Shown here in pieces: positions 14,613-22,309 of a stretch of DNA of 22,583 nt. This DNA comes from a virus, in the IMG/VR virus record IMGVR_UViG_3300047388_000142, positions 1 to 22,583 of that record. One strand, 5' to 3'. The stretch's first letter is position 1. The number at the start of each line of letters is the position of its first letter. A program made the translations under genes and the position numbers. A model generated the notes under the pieces. It was not told the origin of the DNA. It was given only the letters and a program-made list of their open reading frames with translations, and made no database searches.

Positions 14613-16195
14613 TGTCCTGGCGGCACTGGCTGCAACTGCGGCGAGAGATGTGCTGAAATCGGATGACGTGGATTCGGACTGAGGCTTGGTGAAACCAACG
14701 GTTGTGGCAGAGCAGCTTGAGCCTTTGCCGCCTCGTCTGCTGCCTTCTTCTTGTCGGCCTCGATATCCTTCTGCTCCTGCTCGATAGATTTCATCGCCGG
14801 GAGGAATTCCTTGAGCATCCGCTTGTACGTCTCCTCTGAAATTTGACCACGATCAACTGCAACCTCCAAGCCCATGACGAGTTGCTGAAATGCCTGAGCG
14901 TAGACGACGAGATCGTCCACTCTCACCATCTCCCACGAGAGCTTCGCCCTCGTCGGGATCTGATTGCTCATCACGAGCACCATTTTCAGAAGCTCCTGGA
15001 TCGGCCTCTGAAAAGCTCTACGCTTACGCTCGATCTTCTTCAGGAACGGAACCGTCTGAGCGTTGCGGTCTGAGTTGGCCGTACCGCTAGAGACGCGCAG
15101 GAAGGCCCACTCGGGGGTTTGAGACGCGACACAGATACAGTCGATGAGGAATTCCAGAAGCGTGTTCGTGTCGCCCAGGACGGATTTCGCTTCCAGGAAC
15201 GCCATCTCGTCCTGTTGCTGAAGGAACAGAATTTCACGACCGCGCCAGGAGATCTCCGCATGCGGCATGATCTCTCCCGTCGTCGGATCGACAGCCTCCG
15301 GGAAGTTGTTCTTGATGAACGGGGCAACATCGCCCAATTTCATGACGACCTTGGGTGTCGAATGGTATTTGTGCGCAGTCAGACCCTGCTTGAGCACATC
15401 GTTGAACGCCTGCATGAAAGGCAGGACGGCCTCGAAATCGCTCTGACCAGATTGCAGAGCACTGTCCCACTCGTTGTAAACCTCCAGAAGCGGCACGAAG
15501 CCCCAGCGGTTCGGAGCTTGCATGCTCGTGAGCCACTTGTTGTCCGTCTGGTCGTAGTACCTGAAACTATTCTGGTCGATGATTTCAAGCACGTCGTGTT
15601 CCTCGGTGGTCGGATCTGTTCCGGTCGCCGGATTTCCCTCGTCCTTGACCACGGTGAAAATGTGGCGAATTACAGCCCGCTCGATCACACGCTTGTTCCG
15701 CATGTCGCGCTCGATATCAACAAGCTCGGGCGGAACAATTTCAAGTGCGCAATGCTCTGCCTCATCGAGCGTCATGAGCGGATCGAGAATGTCCGGCCGT
15801 TGGACACGGACAACTGTCTTGGAATCCCTGATCGAATCCCTGAGCATCTGTTGGATTTCATCGACCCAGAAATTGCTCAGACAATCGTTGAGGAAATCGT
15901 TCATCGTCTCGTCTTCGGTCGATGCAACTGGAATTCCGATGAAACCGACCTGGAGATCGATCATTGGCTTCGCGAAGCCCGCGCCCAGATTCAGGTCGCC
16001 GTCGTTCCTGTAAAGCTCTCGCGTAAGCTTGTAATTCACTTCCGAAGAAGTCGGCCGCTTGTCCGTCCAGAAACTGAACGTGAACGAACGAGGCAACCAC
16101 GAGCGCAGAGTATTTCCTAGTCGCGCCGGGAAGATGTAACGGGTTAGATCCGTCACCTGTTCTCCGACTTTTCTGAAAATATTCATCTCACTCAC
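14609..16195 (-). CDS. portal protein
   Basis: A 528-aa protein of normal portal length. It contains portal-like segments: VNYKLTRELYRNDGDLNLGA near the N-terminus, then DLQVGFIGIPV, a wing/stem region with HCALEIVPPELVDIERDM, a long-helix region LLEFLIDCICVASQTPEWAF followed by SSGTANSDRNAQTVPFLKKI, and helices toward residue 500. The last 45 residues are a Lys/Ala coil plus a Pro-rich tail. Portals form the dodecameric DNA channel at one capsid vertex. The frame opens at GTG 16195 (GTGA overlap with the upstream stop), but ATG 16186 is preceded by GGGTGAGTGAG and is the more likely start (525 aa). It overlaps the next tiny gene by ATGA. Confidence 0.88.
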   Translation of the reverse strand: MSEMNIFRKVGEQVTDLTRYIFPARLGNTLRSWLPRSFTFSFWTDKRPTSSEVNYKLTRELYRNDGDLNLGAGFAKPMIDLQVGFIGIPVASTEDETMNDFLNDCLSNFWVDEIQQMLRDSIRDSKTVVRVQRPDILDPLMTLDEAEHCALEIVPPELVDIERDMRNKRVIERAVIRHIFTVVKDEGNPATGTDPTTEEHDVLEIIDQNSFRYYDQTDNKWLTSMQAPNRWGFVPLLEVYNEWDSALQSGQSDFEAVLPFMQAFNDVLKQGLTAHKYHSTPKVVMKLGDVAPFIKNNFPEAVDPTTGEIMPHAEISWRGREILFLQQQDEMAFLEAKSVLGDTNTLLEFLIDCICVASQTPEWAFLRVSSGTANSDRNAQTVPFLKKIERKRRAFQRPIQELLKMVLVMSNQIPTRAKLSWEMVRVDDLVVYAQAFQQLVMGLEVAVDRGQISEETYKRMLKEFLPAMKSIEQEQKDIEADKKKAADEAAKAQAALPQPLVSPSLSPNPRHPISAHLSPQLQPVPPGQ

Positions 16196-16377
16196 CCAGG
16201 AAGTGGTGGAGGCGCTGGCAAGCTTCCCACTGAGCCACTTGCGTTGATAGCGACATTGGCCATGTCTTTTTCAGGATCGCCGCCAAGCGCAGTAAGAATC
16301 TTCTGGGCAATTTCAGCCGGTGTATCAGCGATGCCCTCATCGTTTGCCCCAATGGTGATTATTACTTGAACATTCAT
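16192..16377 (-). CDS. small hypothetical protein, 61 aa
   Basis: Starts at ATG 16377 with an AAGGA ribosome site 9 bases upstream, 4 bases after the fibre gene stop. Begins MNVQVIITIGANDEGIADTP, has an amphipathic helix (AEIAQKILTALGGDPEKD) and a Pro-rich end (PAPPPLPG). Located directly before the portal, with GTGA overlap. No family recognised. A slightly longer form in the same frame exists, but the ribosome site favours this start. Confidence 0.55.
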   Translation of the reverse strand: MNVQVIITIGANDEGIADTPAEIAQKILTALGGDPEKDMANVAINASGSVGSLPAPPPLPG

Positions 16378-16381
16378 GTTT

Positions 16382-17146
16382 TCATCCTTCCGCGTAGAAG
16401 GTGACACCGCTCAGAGTTACCCAGTTGGCAGGCCCAAGCGAAACTGTTACCTGTCCCGACGAGTCCACCCGCCACGTCTCGGGGTACGTCCCAGCACCAT
16501 TGGCAGTGTTGAAAATAATTCCTTTGCCAGCACCAGGCCGACAGTCAACCGGGAGTGTGAAAACACCAGTACCTGCCCCGCCTCCAATTGAAATAAGCCC
16601 CTCGCAATAGACGACTCCTGCTCTCTTACAGATCCGTCCCGGCCCCCAGTGGCTCGTGTCGTAATCACCACAACCACCGCCATAGCCAGAGAAATTGTTG
16701 ATGTTCGCCCACGGCGCATCAAGTAGCTGCCACGGCTGCCATCCACCATTTTGGCATGTCCGTCTCCACCGTCTTGCCGGATATTCTGTAAATGCCCAAA
16801 CTTCCTGAGTCGGCCAAGACGTGTTATGACAGACGACCCAACCAAGAAGCCAGCCAGGAGCACCCCACGCCGCATTTCCTCCAGGCGCGTTTGCAGCATT
16901 TGGAGATGTGTACCAGCCATTCGTGGTGCAGGCGTTCCAGTCGGTGAAATTGGTATTTGCGGTTGGTGCGAGCCGCCCACTCGCAACAGCGGGCACGTCG
17001 GCATCTAAAATTGCAGACCAAACAGGTACGCCACCTTGACCTTTGAGCCACTGGCCATTTACGACGGGTGGAATTTGTGGGCCAGCGCCACTGCCGCCAT
17101 TCCAGATTGGAACCCACTTCGTTGCGACAGGATCGGGAGAAGTCAT
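16382..17146 (-). CDS. tail fibre protein with pyocin-knob domain
   Basis: A 254-aa protein starting at ATG 17146, which overlaps the upstream stop (ATGA). Residues 1-16 (SPDPVATKWVPIWNGG) resemble the start of the preceding fibre gene. Residues 25-46 carry the linker IPPVVNGQWLKGQGG, also found in the 345-aa fibre. Residues about 66-142 match the pyocin-knob pattern: DWNACTTNGWYTSPNAANAP, GWLLGWVVCHN, QEVWAFTEYPARRWRRTCQN, GGWQPWQLL. The C-terminal 90 residues are Gly-rich beta strands, likely a receptor-binding tip, with paired Cys. Knob domains occur in fibres that bind cell-surface polysaccharides. It is the third of three fibre genes placed between terminase and portal. Confidence 0.72.
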   Translation of the reverse strand: MTSPDPVATKWVPIWNGGSGAGPQIPPVVNGQWLKGQGGVPVWSAILDADVPAVASGRLAPTANTNFTDWNACTTNGWYTSPNAANAPGGNAAWGAPGWLLGWVVCHNTSWPTQEVWAFTEYPARRWRRTCQNGGWQPWQLLDAPWANINNFSGYGGGCGDYDTSHWGPGRICKRAGVVYCEGLISIGGGAGTGVFTLPVDCRPGAGKGIIFNTANGAGTYPETWRVDSSGQVTVSLGPANWVTLSGVTFYAEG

Positions 17147-17877
17147 GACACCCTCACCGGCAAAATCCACAGTGAACGCGCAGAGAAATTGAAAGTATTT
17201 GGGACTCCAGCGGCGTTGATTGCGGCCAAGATAAGCTGTTGACCTTGGTTTGCCGTGATGATCGACTCTGAAAAAAGTTGGTAATTCCTTGTATTTGCCA
17301 TGGTACCATCGGCGAAATCTGCCGAATCACCAACCGGCCCGGTAGTTTGGTTGTAGATCTGGACTGATGAAATAAACGCACCAGGCACACACGAGGCAAT
17401 GCAGGCGAACCCGGCCTGGTAGCGGCCGGTGCGCGGAAAGAATACAGTCGGCGTACCTGGAAGCCCCTGCCAGCTACTGCCCAGAGCCAGCGGATTACTT
17501 CCTCCCGGTTGGCTCAAGATTTTCGCCCCACCGACGAATTCCCATTTGTACGCATCGCCCGTATGACCGGCGTTGTAGCGAAACCGCAACTGGTACGTCG
17601 GATTGGAAATTGAGTCCACCAGGATATGCTCCATACCATCGGCCGGACTAGCCGGAAGGCTCGTGCCGTAACTGGGTGAAGTTGTTGGTGGTGCCCAAGG
17701 CGTCGGGGAATCCGTTGTCGGCGCAACGCACAGATAGGTGACACCGTTGTAAACCACGATGTCTCCATCTGTATAATTTCCAGCGGCCCAGTCACCACGA
17801 TATCTGAAATCCGGCATCGGGCCAGGGCCAACAGGAACCCATTTTGTAGCTGCGGGATTGGGAATTGTCGTACTCAT
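17143..17877 (-). CDS. tail fibre protein with CBM5/12-like domain
   Basis: A 244-aa protein from ATG 17877, overlapping the upstream stop (ATGA). Residues 1-16 (TTIPNPAATKWVPVGPG) share the ATKWVP motif with the next fibre gene. Residues about 24-62 (FRYRGDWAAGNYTDGDIVVY, then NGVTYLCVAPTTDSPTPW) match the chitin-binding CBM5/12 pattern with its aromatic Trp and Tyr positions. A region with SLPASPADGMEHILVDS and YKWEFVGG follows, a module common in phage fibres, and then a C-terminal beta domain with paired Cys (AGFACIASCVPG). The frame is also open further upstream, but that part overlaps the real 345-aa gene. Likely a cell-wall or capsule binding protein. Confidence 0.68.
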   Translation of the reverse strand: MSTTIPNPAATKWVPVGPGPMPDFRYRGDWAAGNYTDGDIVVYNGVTYLCVAPTTDSPTPWAPPTTSPSYGTSLPASPADGMEHILVDSISNPTYQLRFRYNAGHTGDAYKWEFVGGAKILSQPGGSNPLALGSSWQGLPGTPTVFFPRTGRYQAGFACIASCVPGAFISSVQIYNQTTGPVGDSADFADGTMANTRNYQLFSESIITANQGQQLILAAINAAGVPNTFNFSARSLWILPVRVS

Positions 17878-18911
17878 GGTGGCCCAAACGCAATCCAGTT
17901 GATTCGGACAACCCAGTTCGTAAGCAGGGCACCACCTACGCAGTTGCGAAGCTCCGGAACCCAGTAGGTATCGTAATTTCCACGGGTGCCGATAGTGAAC
18001 TGGGCAGCATTCGCATCTCCGTTGATTCCAACCACTCCGTAGGCAGGGCCACCAAACGGAACTGGATAGCCAATCGTACAAAGACCGGCACTGTCGCTCT
18101 GCATGACATTTGAGCCGTACTGGACTTTCGCATTCGCGCCGTAGGTGTTGACACCGCCTGAAATATCGGCAGGTGTAATTGGTGCCCACACTGCTGCACC
18201 GCCGACACCTTTGATCCACTGCCCGTTGACAACGGGTGGAATTTGTATCCAGGAGCCGGATGACCAGGCGGTTGGTGCAATTCCGACGGTGCCATTCACG
18301 ACGCAGACGTAGGTGATTCCGTCAGGGCCAATTACATAGTCGCCGTCGTTGTACGTCGTCGCGGGATTGTACGCGCCAACGTATTGCATTCCGGCAGAGC
18401 CTCCACCGCCTCCACCGCCGCCCGTAGTGTTGTAATACGTGAAGGCGACTCGCACGTCGGCGTTGTTACTCGGAAGCGAACCCGTGAAGCTGTCGCATTC
18501 GACCGGGAAGGTGATCCAGCTTCCATTGTCGATTGGAGCGGCTGTAATTGTGTAGCGACCGAGCTTGCTCGCGTCGTTCTGATCCTGGACGACGATGTTG
18601 TCACCGATTCCCGCATTCGTGAAAACGTTCGTCCAATCGACGCCCGAGTACGTCGTCTTGTTCACGTTGATCTGAGTCGCGGAATTCCAGTCGGCCGCAT
18701 TGAGGCCGAGCCTGCCGGATGTGGCCGCAGTCGTCTGGCTCGTTGTAAATCTCCATGACTGAAGAAGCGTTGTGCTCAGGCCCGAGACATCATCGGCCGT
18801 GATCTGATCCCAGGACGGGCCGGATATCGTGGATTTCAGGAATTTCCCTGGATCGGCAGGAGGGATTCCCCGAAGTGCTCCTAAGCCGTTTGTCGTTTCC
18901 GTCGTGCTCAT
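17874..18911 (-). CDS. tail fibre protein, collagen-free modular type
   Basis: A 345-aa protein from ATG 18911, overlapping the TerS stop by ATGA. The N-terminal part has the fibre-type phrase PGKFLKSTISGPSWDQITAD. A beta domain follows (residues 50-160: GRLGLNAADWNSATQINVNK, KLGRYTITAAPID). A run of eight Gly at 164-171 forms a hinge. Residues about 177-216 (YVGAYNPATTYNDGDYVIGP) are a second CBM5/12-like module, and residues 224-245 hold the linker IPPVVNGQWIKGVGG shared with the 254-aa fibre. The C-terminal 90 residues are beta-rich and probably the tip. Probably part of the host-recognition apparatus. Confidence 0.66.
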   Translation of the reverse strand: MSTTETTNGLGALRGIPPADPGKFLKSTISGPSWDQITADDVSGLSTTLLQSWRFTTSQTTAATSGRLGLNAADWNSATQINVNKTTYSGVDWTNVFTNAGIGDNIVVQDQNDASKLGRYTITAAPIDNGSWITFPVECDSFTGSLPSNNADVRVAFTYYNTTGGGGGGGGSAGMQYVGAYNPATTYNDGDYVIGPDGITYVCVVNGTVGIAPTAWSSGSWIQIPPVVNGQWIKGVGGAAVWAPITPADISGGVNTYGANAKVQYGSNVMQSDSAGLCTIGYPVPFGGPAYGVVGINGDANAAQFTIGTRGNYDTYWVPELRNCVGGALLTNWVVRINWIAFGPP

Positions 18912-19522
18912 TCGGGAATTTCAGCTTCCTTCGGCTCTGAGGCAGTGGTCAGGAGGTTCTCAAGCTGCTCGATCACCTGTGCAGCCTGCTCCTGGACTTC
19001 AGGAGACGCCTTGCGCAGTTGCTCGATGATCCCGTCGTCCGTGAAAACCGTGCGGTTCTCGTTGACCTGGAGCCGTTCCGACTTCGTGGCCTTGCCAAGA
19101 CCCGCCCTGTCGAGAATTTCACCAGCGGCCTGGAGGACGATCTTGTCGTCTTCGGCCGAGCGCATGATGTCAACCAGGGTCTGCACTGCCTCGATCATGT
19201 AATCCTGAAGAAGGTCGAGCGCAGCGGCAGGGAGAGCGGCCCTGAGCGTTACCAGTTTTTCGGAGACTGCCGGATCGTTGAGCAATTCCGCGATCTGGCT
19301 AAGGCCGACATTGAGGATGCGGGCGATCTGCTGTTTTTCATAGCCAGCGATCCTGAGCACGACAACGATGTCGATGACGTGATCGCGCTCGCCCGGAAGG
19401 AATTTCCGAGAGAGCGTGAGGTTCTTCTTGTACCGCCGCCGGATCTTGTCGGCTTCGCGCGATTTCGCTTTCGCCCGGACTTCGGGGCTTCCATTTCCTT
19501 TTCTGTAATACTGTGTGGGCAT
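18908..19522 (-). CDS. terminase small subunit-like protein
   Basis: A 204-aa protein one base after TerL, with GGGAG 7 bases before ATG 19522. Residues 1-40 are basic. Residues about 51-85 (IVVVLRIAGYEKQQIARILN, then VGLSQIAELLNDPAV) look like a helix-turn-helix of the kind used by small terminases to bind the packaging site. Residues 93-143 are a helical repeat region (AALDLLQDYMIEAVQTLVDI, DDKIVLQAAGEILDRAGL) typical of oligomerising small-terminase proteins. An acidic tail (PKEAEIPE) ends it. The gene lies downstream of TerL, the reverse of the usual order. Another DNA-binding role is possible. Confidence 0.62.
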   Translation of the reverse strand: MPTQYYRKGNGSPEVRAKAKSREADKIRRRYKKNLTLSRKFLPGERDHVIDIVVVLRIAGYEKQQIARILNVGLSQIAELLNDPAVSEKLVTLRAALPAAALDLLQDYMIEAVQTLVDIMRSAEDDKIVLQAAGEILDRAGLGKATKSERLQVNENRTVFTDDGIIEQLRKASPEVQEQAAQVIEQLENLLTTASEPKEAEIPE

Positions 19523-19523
19523 T

Positions 19524-21227
19524 TTACGCTCCCGAGATGATCGATTTGTTCATCGCAGATGAAAGTGCAGAAGGAATTTGAAGCTGCGGGCTTTGAATTG
19601 CAGCTACCGAGGCGAACATCCCCGCGTGATGCCAGTGGTCTGCATTTCTGTTCTTCCTCCAGCGGGCTACAACGTTGCCTCTGAGGTTCTCCTCCTCCAC
19701 CCTCACCATCTGCGTCAATTGATGGTAGAGGCCGTTGTACGGCTTCCCAGGCATCTCCTCGCCAAGCTCCCTCGCATCCATCGGAAAGACGGTCACACCG
19801 TCGATCATGTCGCGGATGAAACCGTCGAGCGCCATCGTCTTGTCGATGGTCACGTAGCCAGGCTCGCCATATTTCAGGATGCTGAAATTTGCGGCTTCGT
19901 GGGCTTGAGGACGGTCGTCTGAGAATCCGATCCAGAGTCGTCCGTGGTATTTCTGAGCAAGATCGTAACTCTTGCTTTTTTCAGGGTGCGCATCGATCAC
20001 TCCTACCCACGATGAGAGAGACATGAGGAATTTGTCGAGATCATCCCACTTGCGGAACGTTTTCAGGTTCCACAGCATTTTCCTTTTGTTCTGGCCGAAG
20101 TGCCAGCACCAAACGTGAATGACGGTGCCAACGTCGATCCCGACCGAGACGGAGGAATTGGGAAGCCCGCCGATCTTGTAGCCCGGTGCCCTGATCCTGT
20201 CGAGAAGCTCCGGTGTAATTCTGTCGCCCGAGGCCGTGTAGGGCAGGCCCATGTTCTGATTCCAGAAGCTTCGGAACATCCGCTCGTCTCTCTGACCCTT
20301 GAAATACCCCTGCATGATCTCTCGCAGAGGCTGGGTCGGAGAGTTGAACTGTGAAATATGGTAGCCACGGATCTTCCCGTCGAGGCGCATCGGAGTCCAG
20401 CGGCCGTTCGCATTGAGTCCAGCGCGTTCGTTGTCGGAGATTTCACGATGACAGAACGCGCACTCCAGGACGCATTCGTCGGCGGTGTCACCGAGCTTCA
20501 GGTTCGAGTAGTCGAGGGAGGACTCCGTGAAATTCAGAACCTGAAATCTTCCACATCCGGGACAAGGGACTTCCCAACGGTGCTGATCGGAGTATTCCCA
20601 GGCGTCATCGCCATAGACCCCGTAGCCATCGACGGTCGGAGTCGAGAGAATGACAATTCTTTTGAACGTCGAGCCGTCCATGCGGTGGCGGGCATCGGGA
20701 AGATTTTCCTCCACCATGTGATCGCGCTCGTCCCAGACCTCAAAATCGACCGGGACTTCCTGAAGCTCGCGAAGAATGTTCGTCCCTCGGATGTAGAAAT
20801 TCACTCCGTCTATCGTCTGCTTGTGGAGCCGGTTGTCCACTGAGGCGAATTTCATGGAAAGCTGGGGGTTGCTCTCGATGATGGGATCGATTCTGGCTTG
20901 AACAAACGGGACTGCTCCTGTTTTCAGAGGCAGAAGGTAGAGTCCGTTCAACCGGCGCTCTGCAACGTTGTGCAAGCTCTTGGTCAGAAAGGTGACCGTG
21001 AAGGCCATCTGAGCGGCCTTTGGAATTACAATCTCCGGGCTGTAATCCCGGATCACCTGGCGGACGTACTCTCGACCTATAAGGCTGAATGGCTTCCCAT
21101 CCACCTTCAATTCCATACCGACGGCCCACTCGTCCGGCCTGGCCATCGAGCGGAGAGATGAAAATGAGGGAGGGGTTGACGCCTGGGGTTCGCTGGAACG
21201 CTTCCTACGTGAGGAAACCGGCGACAT
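19524..21227 (-). CDS. terminase large subunit, lambda gpA-like
   Basis: A 567-aa packaging motor ATPase and nuclease. Residues 70-77 (KAAQMAFT) sit where lambda gpA has its deviant Walker A; the Lys comes early and there is no GK[ST]. Walker B-like FEVWDERD is at 162-169, and a coupling-type STPT follows at 195-198. Cysteines C222 and C225 (CPGC) and C252, C256 and C259 (CAFC) form the zinc-finger-like insert common in gpA proteins. The nuclease domain has GID365VGT, VID412AHPEK and D530HWHHA, as expected of an RNase H fold. The ATG at 21227 has no clear ribosome site (only TAGGG); Met28 at 21146 is an alternative, which would remove a Ser/Arg-rich stretch. Confidence 0.93.
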   Translation of the reverse strand: MSPVSSRRKRSSEPQASTPPSFSSLRSMARPDEWAVGMELKVDGKPFSLIGREYVRQVIRDYSPEIVIPKAAQMAFTVTFLTKSLHNVAERRLNGLYLLPLKTGAVPFVQARIDPIIESNPQLSMKFASVDNRLHKQTIDGVNFYIRGTNILRELQEVPVDFEVWDERDHMVEENLPDARHRMDGSTFKRIVILSTPTVDGYGVYGDDAWEYSDQHRWEVPCPGCGRFQVLNFTESSLDYSNLKLGDTADECVLECAFCHREISDNERAGLNANGRWTPMRLDGKIRGYHISQFNSPTQPLREIMQGYFKGQRDERMFRSFWNQNMGLPYTASGDRITPELLDRIRAPGYKIGGLPNSSVSVGIDVGTVIHVWCWHFGQNKRKMLWNLKTFRKWDDLDKFLMSLSSWVGVIDAHPEKSKSYDLAQKYHGRLWIGFSDDRPQAHEAANFSILKYGEPGYVTIDKTMALDGFIRDMIDGVTVFPMDARELGEEMPGKPYNGLYHQLTQMVRVEEENLRGNVVARWRKNRNADHWHHAGMFASVAAIQSPQLQIPSALSSAMNKSIISGA

Positions 21228-21287
21228 TGGCCCTACGAATAGGGACTGGGCTGGGGGCGAAAATCGAGCAAGCTGAGAAGTCTAACG

Positions 21288-21325
21288 AAAAAAGGGCCGA
21301 GCCTGGAATTACCCAGACCCGGCCC
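21288..21325 (-). terminator. rho-independent terminator
   Basis: On the minus strand a 13-bp stem (GGGCCGGGTCTGG with CCAGGCTCGGCCC, all pairs Watson-Crick except two G-U) has a 6-base loop GTAATT and is followed at once by TTTTTT. It lies 61 bases upstream of the TerL start, in the direction that stops transcription arriving from the small genes at the right. The terminase-led late operon therefore needs its own promoter or antitermination. Confidence 0.85.
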
Positions 21326-21478
21326 AGTTCCAGTCCGTGCCGTCTGACCGCGAGGAGAAGCGCTGTCTGACGAGGGGATCCTACCAGATGGAGCGAAGCT
21401 CGCCTCCGTGCTCCTTATGCTCCTCTATATAGGAGGAGGATATAGGATGAAATTAGTAAGGAGGAAATAGAGAAGGGG

Positions 21479-21537
21479 GCAGGTTCCCTTCACGAGCAGC
21501 GGACGGATGTGGTTTGGTGCTCATGTCGGGAACCTGC
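21479..21537 (-). repeat. structured inverted repeat upstream of terminase
   Basis: Perfect 10-bp arms GCAGGTTCCC (21479-21488) and GGGAACCTGC (21528-21537) enclose, on the minus-strand RNA, a 2x2 internal loop (GA/AA) and a second 8-bp stem (CATGAGCA with TGCTCGTG, one G-U pair), then a 19-base loop. No T-tract follows. It could be a structured RNA, or a symmetric site used in packaging near the terminase genes. Both ideas are inference. Confidence 0.65.
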
Positions 21538-21558
21538 TGGGGCTGAGCATACAAAAGA

Positions 21559-21774
21559 TTAGCTGCTTTTCAGGTGCCCTCCACGCTTGTAGATCGAGTT
21601 GGCCTTCTGGCGGGCTGTATTTCCTGTTCCCTGTTCCTCGGCTTTCAGAATGAAAATACGGGATCCCTCCATGTAGCCGTACTCCCGGACGAAATTGTCG
21701 AAAGCCTTCTGAGTGCCTCTGGGTTGGGCTGAAATCAGGAAGGGCAGGCGAGGGGTTTTCTTTCTTTGTGTCAT
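21559..21774 (-). CDS. small hypothetical protein, 71 aa
   Basis: Starts at ATG 21774, overlapping the stop of the 25-aa membrane peptide gene (ATGA). Basic overall: MTQRKKTPRLPFLISAQPRG, then an aromatic, charged middle (FDNFVREYGYMEGSRIFILK) and a Lys/Gly end. No recognisable domain. It ends the group of small genes before the terminator. Confidence 0.6.
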   Translation of the reverse strand: MTQRKKTPRLPFLISAQPRGTQKAFDNFVREYGYMEGSRIFILKAEEQGTGNTARQKANSIYKRGGHLKSS

Positions 21775-21848
21775 TTTCTTCTCCTGGGCCAGGTGAGGAC
21801 GAGTGCGCAGGCGAGGCAGAACACGAGCAGGATGATGAGGACGGTCAT
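21771..21848 (-). CDS. 25-aa single-span membrane peptide
   Basis: ATG 21848 overlaps the upstream stop and TGA 21773-21771 overlaps the downstream start, both as ATGA, so the frame fits exactly between two genes. The peptide is MTVLIILLVFCLACALVLTW followed by PRRRK: one hydrophobic span of about 18 residues and a positive tail, predicting an N-out, C-in membrane peptide. Two Cys lie in the span, but they do not make a proper lipobox. The exact overlaps at both ends are the main evidence. A holin-like or membrane-regulating role is possible but not shown. Confidence 0.6.
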   Translation of the reverse strand: MTVLIILLVFCLACALVLTWPRRRK

Positions 21849-22081
21849 TTGGCTGGCGGGAGGATCTTCGTGATTTCAGTATCCTCTAGCTCATCGGTCA
21901 GGAACCAGCCGACGATCTTGTTGAGCCGTTTTCCCATCTCCTGACATTCGGGGTCTTGCTGAATCTGAAGCCAATGGGAGATCATTTCAGAAGCGCCCAT
22001 GAGACGGCCGACGTAGAAAGGAAAATGAGGGTCTTGCTGAAGATCTTCCAGGTCGCGCTGTTTTCTTCTTCTTCTCATCAT
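21845..22081 (-). CDS. small hypothetical protein, 78 aa
   Basis: Begins at ATG 22081 or ATG 22078 with an Arg/Lys block (MMRRRRKQRDLEDL), then a helical body with VGRLMGASEMISHWLQIQQD and LNKIVGWFLTDELEDTE. There is no clear ribosome site; the gap to the upstream gene is 9 bases. The stop overlaps the membrane peptide start by ATGA. No family recognised. Confidence 0.55.
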   Translation of the reverse strand: MMRRRRKQRDLEDLQQDPHFPFYVGRLMGASEMISHWLQIQQDPECQEMGKRLNKIVGWFLTDELEDTEITKILPPAK

Positions 22082-22090
22082 GTTTGTAAT

Positions 22091-22309
22091 TTACGGAATC
22101 AGAGGGAAATTGGGCGTCTGGTCGAAGTTGATGAAATATTCAAAGCCGTCCACGAGTTTTTCATCCGGTGGTAGCACTCGGCCAGTCTTTGTCTCCTGGA
22201 TGTGACTGGTGAAATTGATTCCCCAGCAATTTTGCAGAGACTGTCTAATAGATTCTGGCGTCTCTCCAGGCTCGATCTGAAATACACCGAGTGGATACAG
22301 CCGGATCAT
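22091..22309 (-). CDS. small hypothetical protein, 72 aa
   Basis: ATG 22309 overlaps the upstream stop by ATGA. The sequence MIRLYPLGVFQIEPGETPES, followed by a helix (IRQSLQNCWGINFTSHIQET) and DEKLVDGFEYFINFDQTPNF, suggests a small alpha/beta fold. Not recognised. Confidence 0.55.
   Translation of the reverse strand: MIRLYPLGVFQIEPGETPESIRQSLQNCWGINFTSHIQETKTGRVLPPDEKLVDGFEYFINFDQTPNFPLIP

Larger units (their letters stand above)
21228..21558. other. non-coding region between small genes and terminase
   Basis: The only gap over 300 bases. It holds a rho-independent terminator (21288-21325) and a long imperfect hairpin (21479-21537). Near 21421-21437 is a near-palindrome around CTATATAG with TCCT/AGGA arms. 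A purine-rich plus-strand stretch follows (GGAGGAGGATATAGG then ATG with only seven codons). A 23-codon minus-strand frame (21524-21453) overlaps the hairpin but lacks a ribosome site. No credible promoter was found; TTTCCT with a 17-base spacer to TATATC (minus strand, about 21470-21430) is only a weak candidate. Confidence 0.6.

Noticed and set aside
15119-16120. Long plus-strand open frame of 333 codons
   Set aside because: Antisense to the portal gene, with shadow-like composition and no start signal.
21453-21524. 23-codon minus-strand frame beginning MSTKPHPS in the terminase leader
   Set aside because: No ribosome site, the start codon is inside the hairpin stem, and the composition gives no support.
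21479-21537. tRNA gene in the terminase leader hairpin
   Set aside because: It has nested stems with a 19-base loop, not a cloverleaf, and no T-loop GTTCRA motif in the right place.
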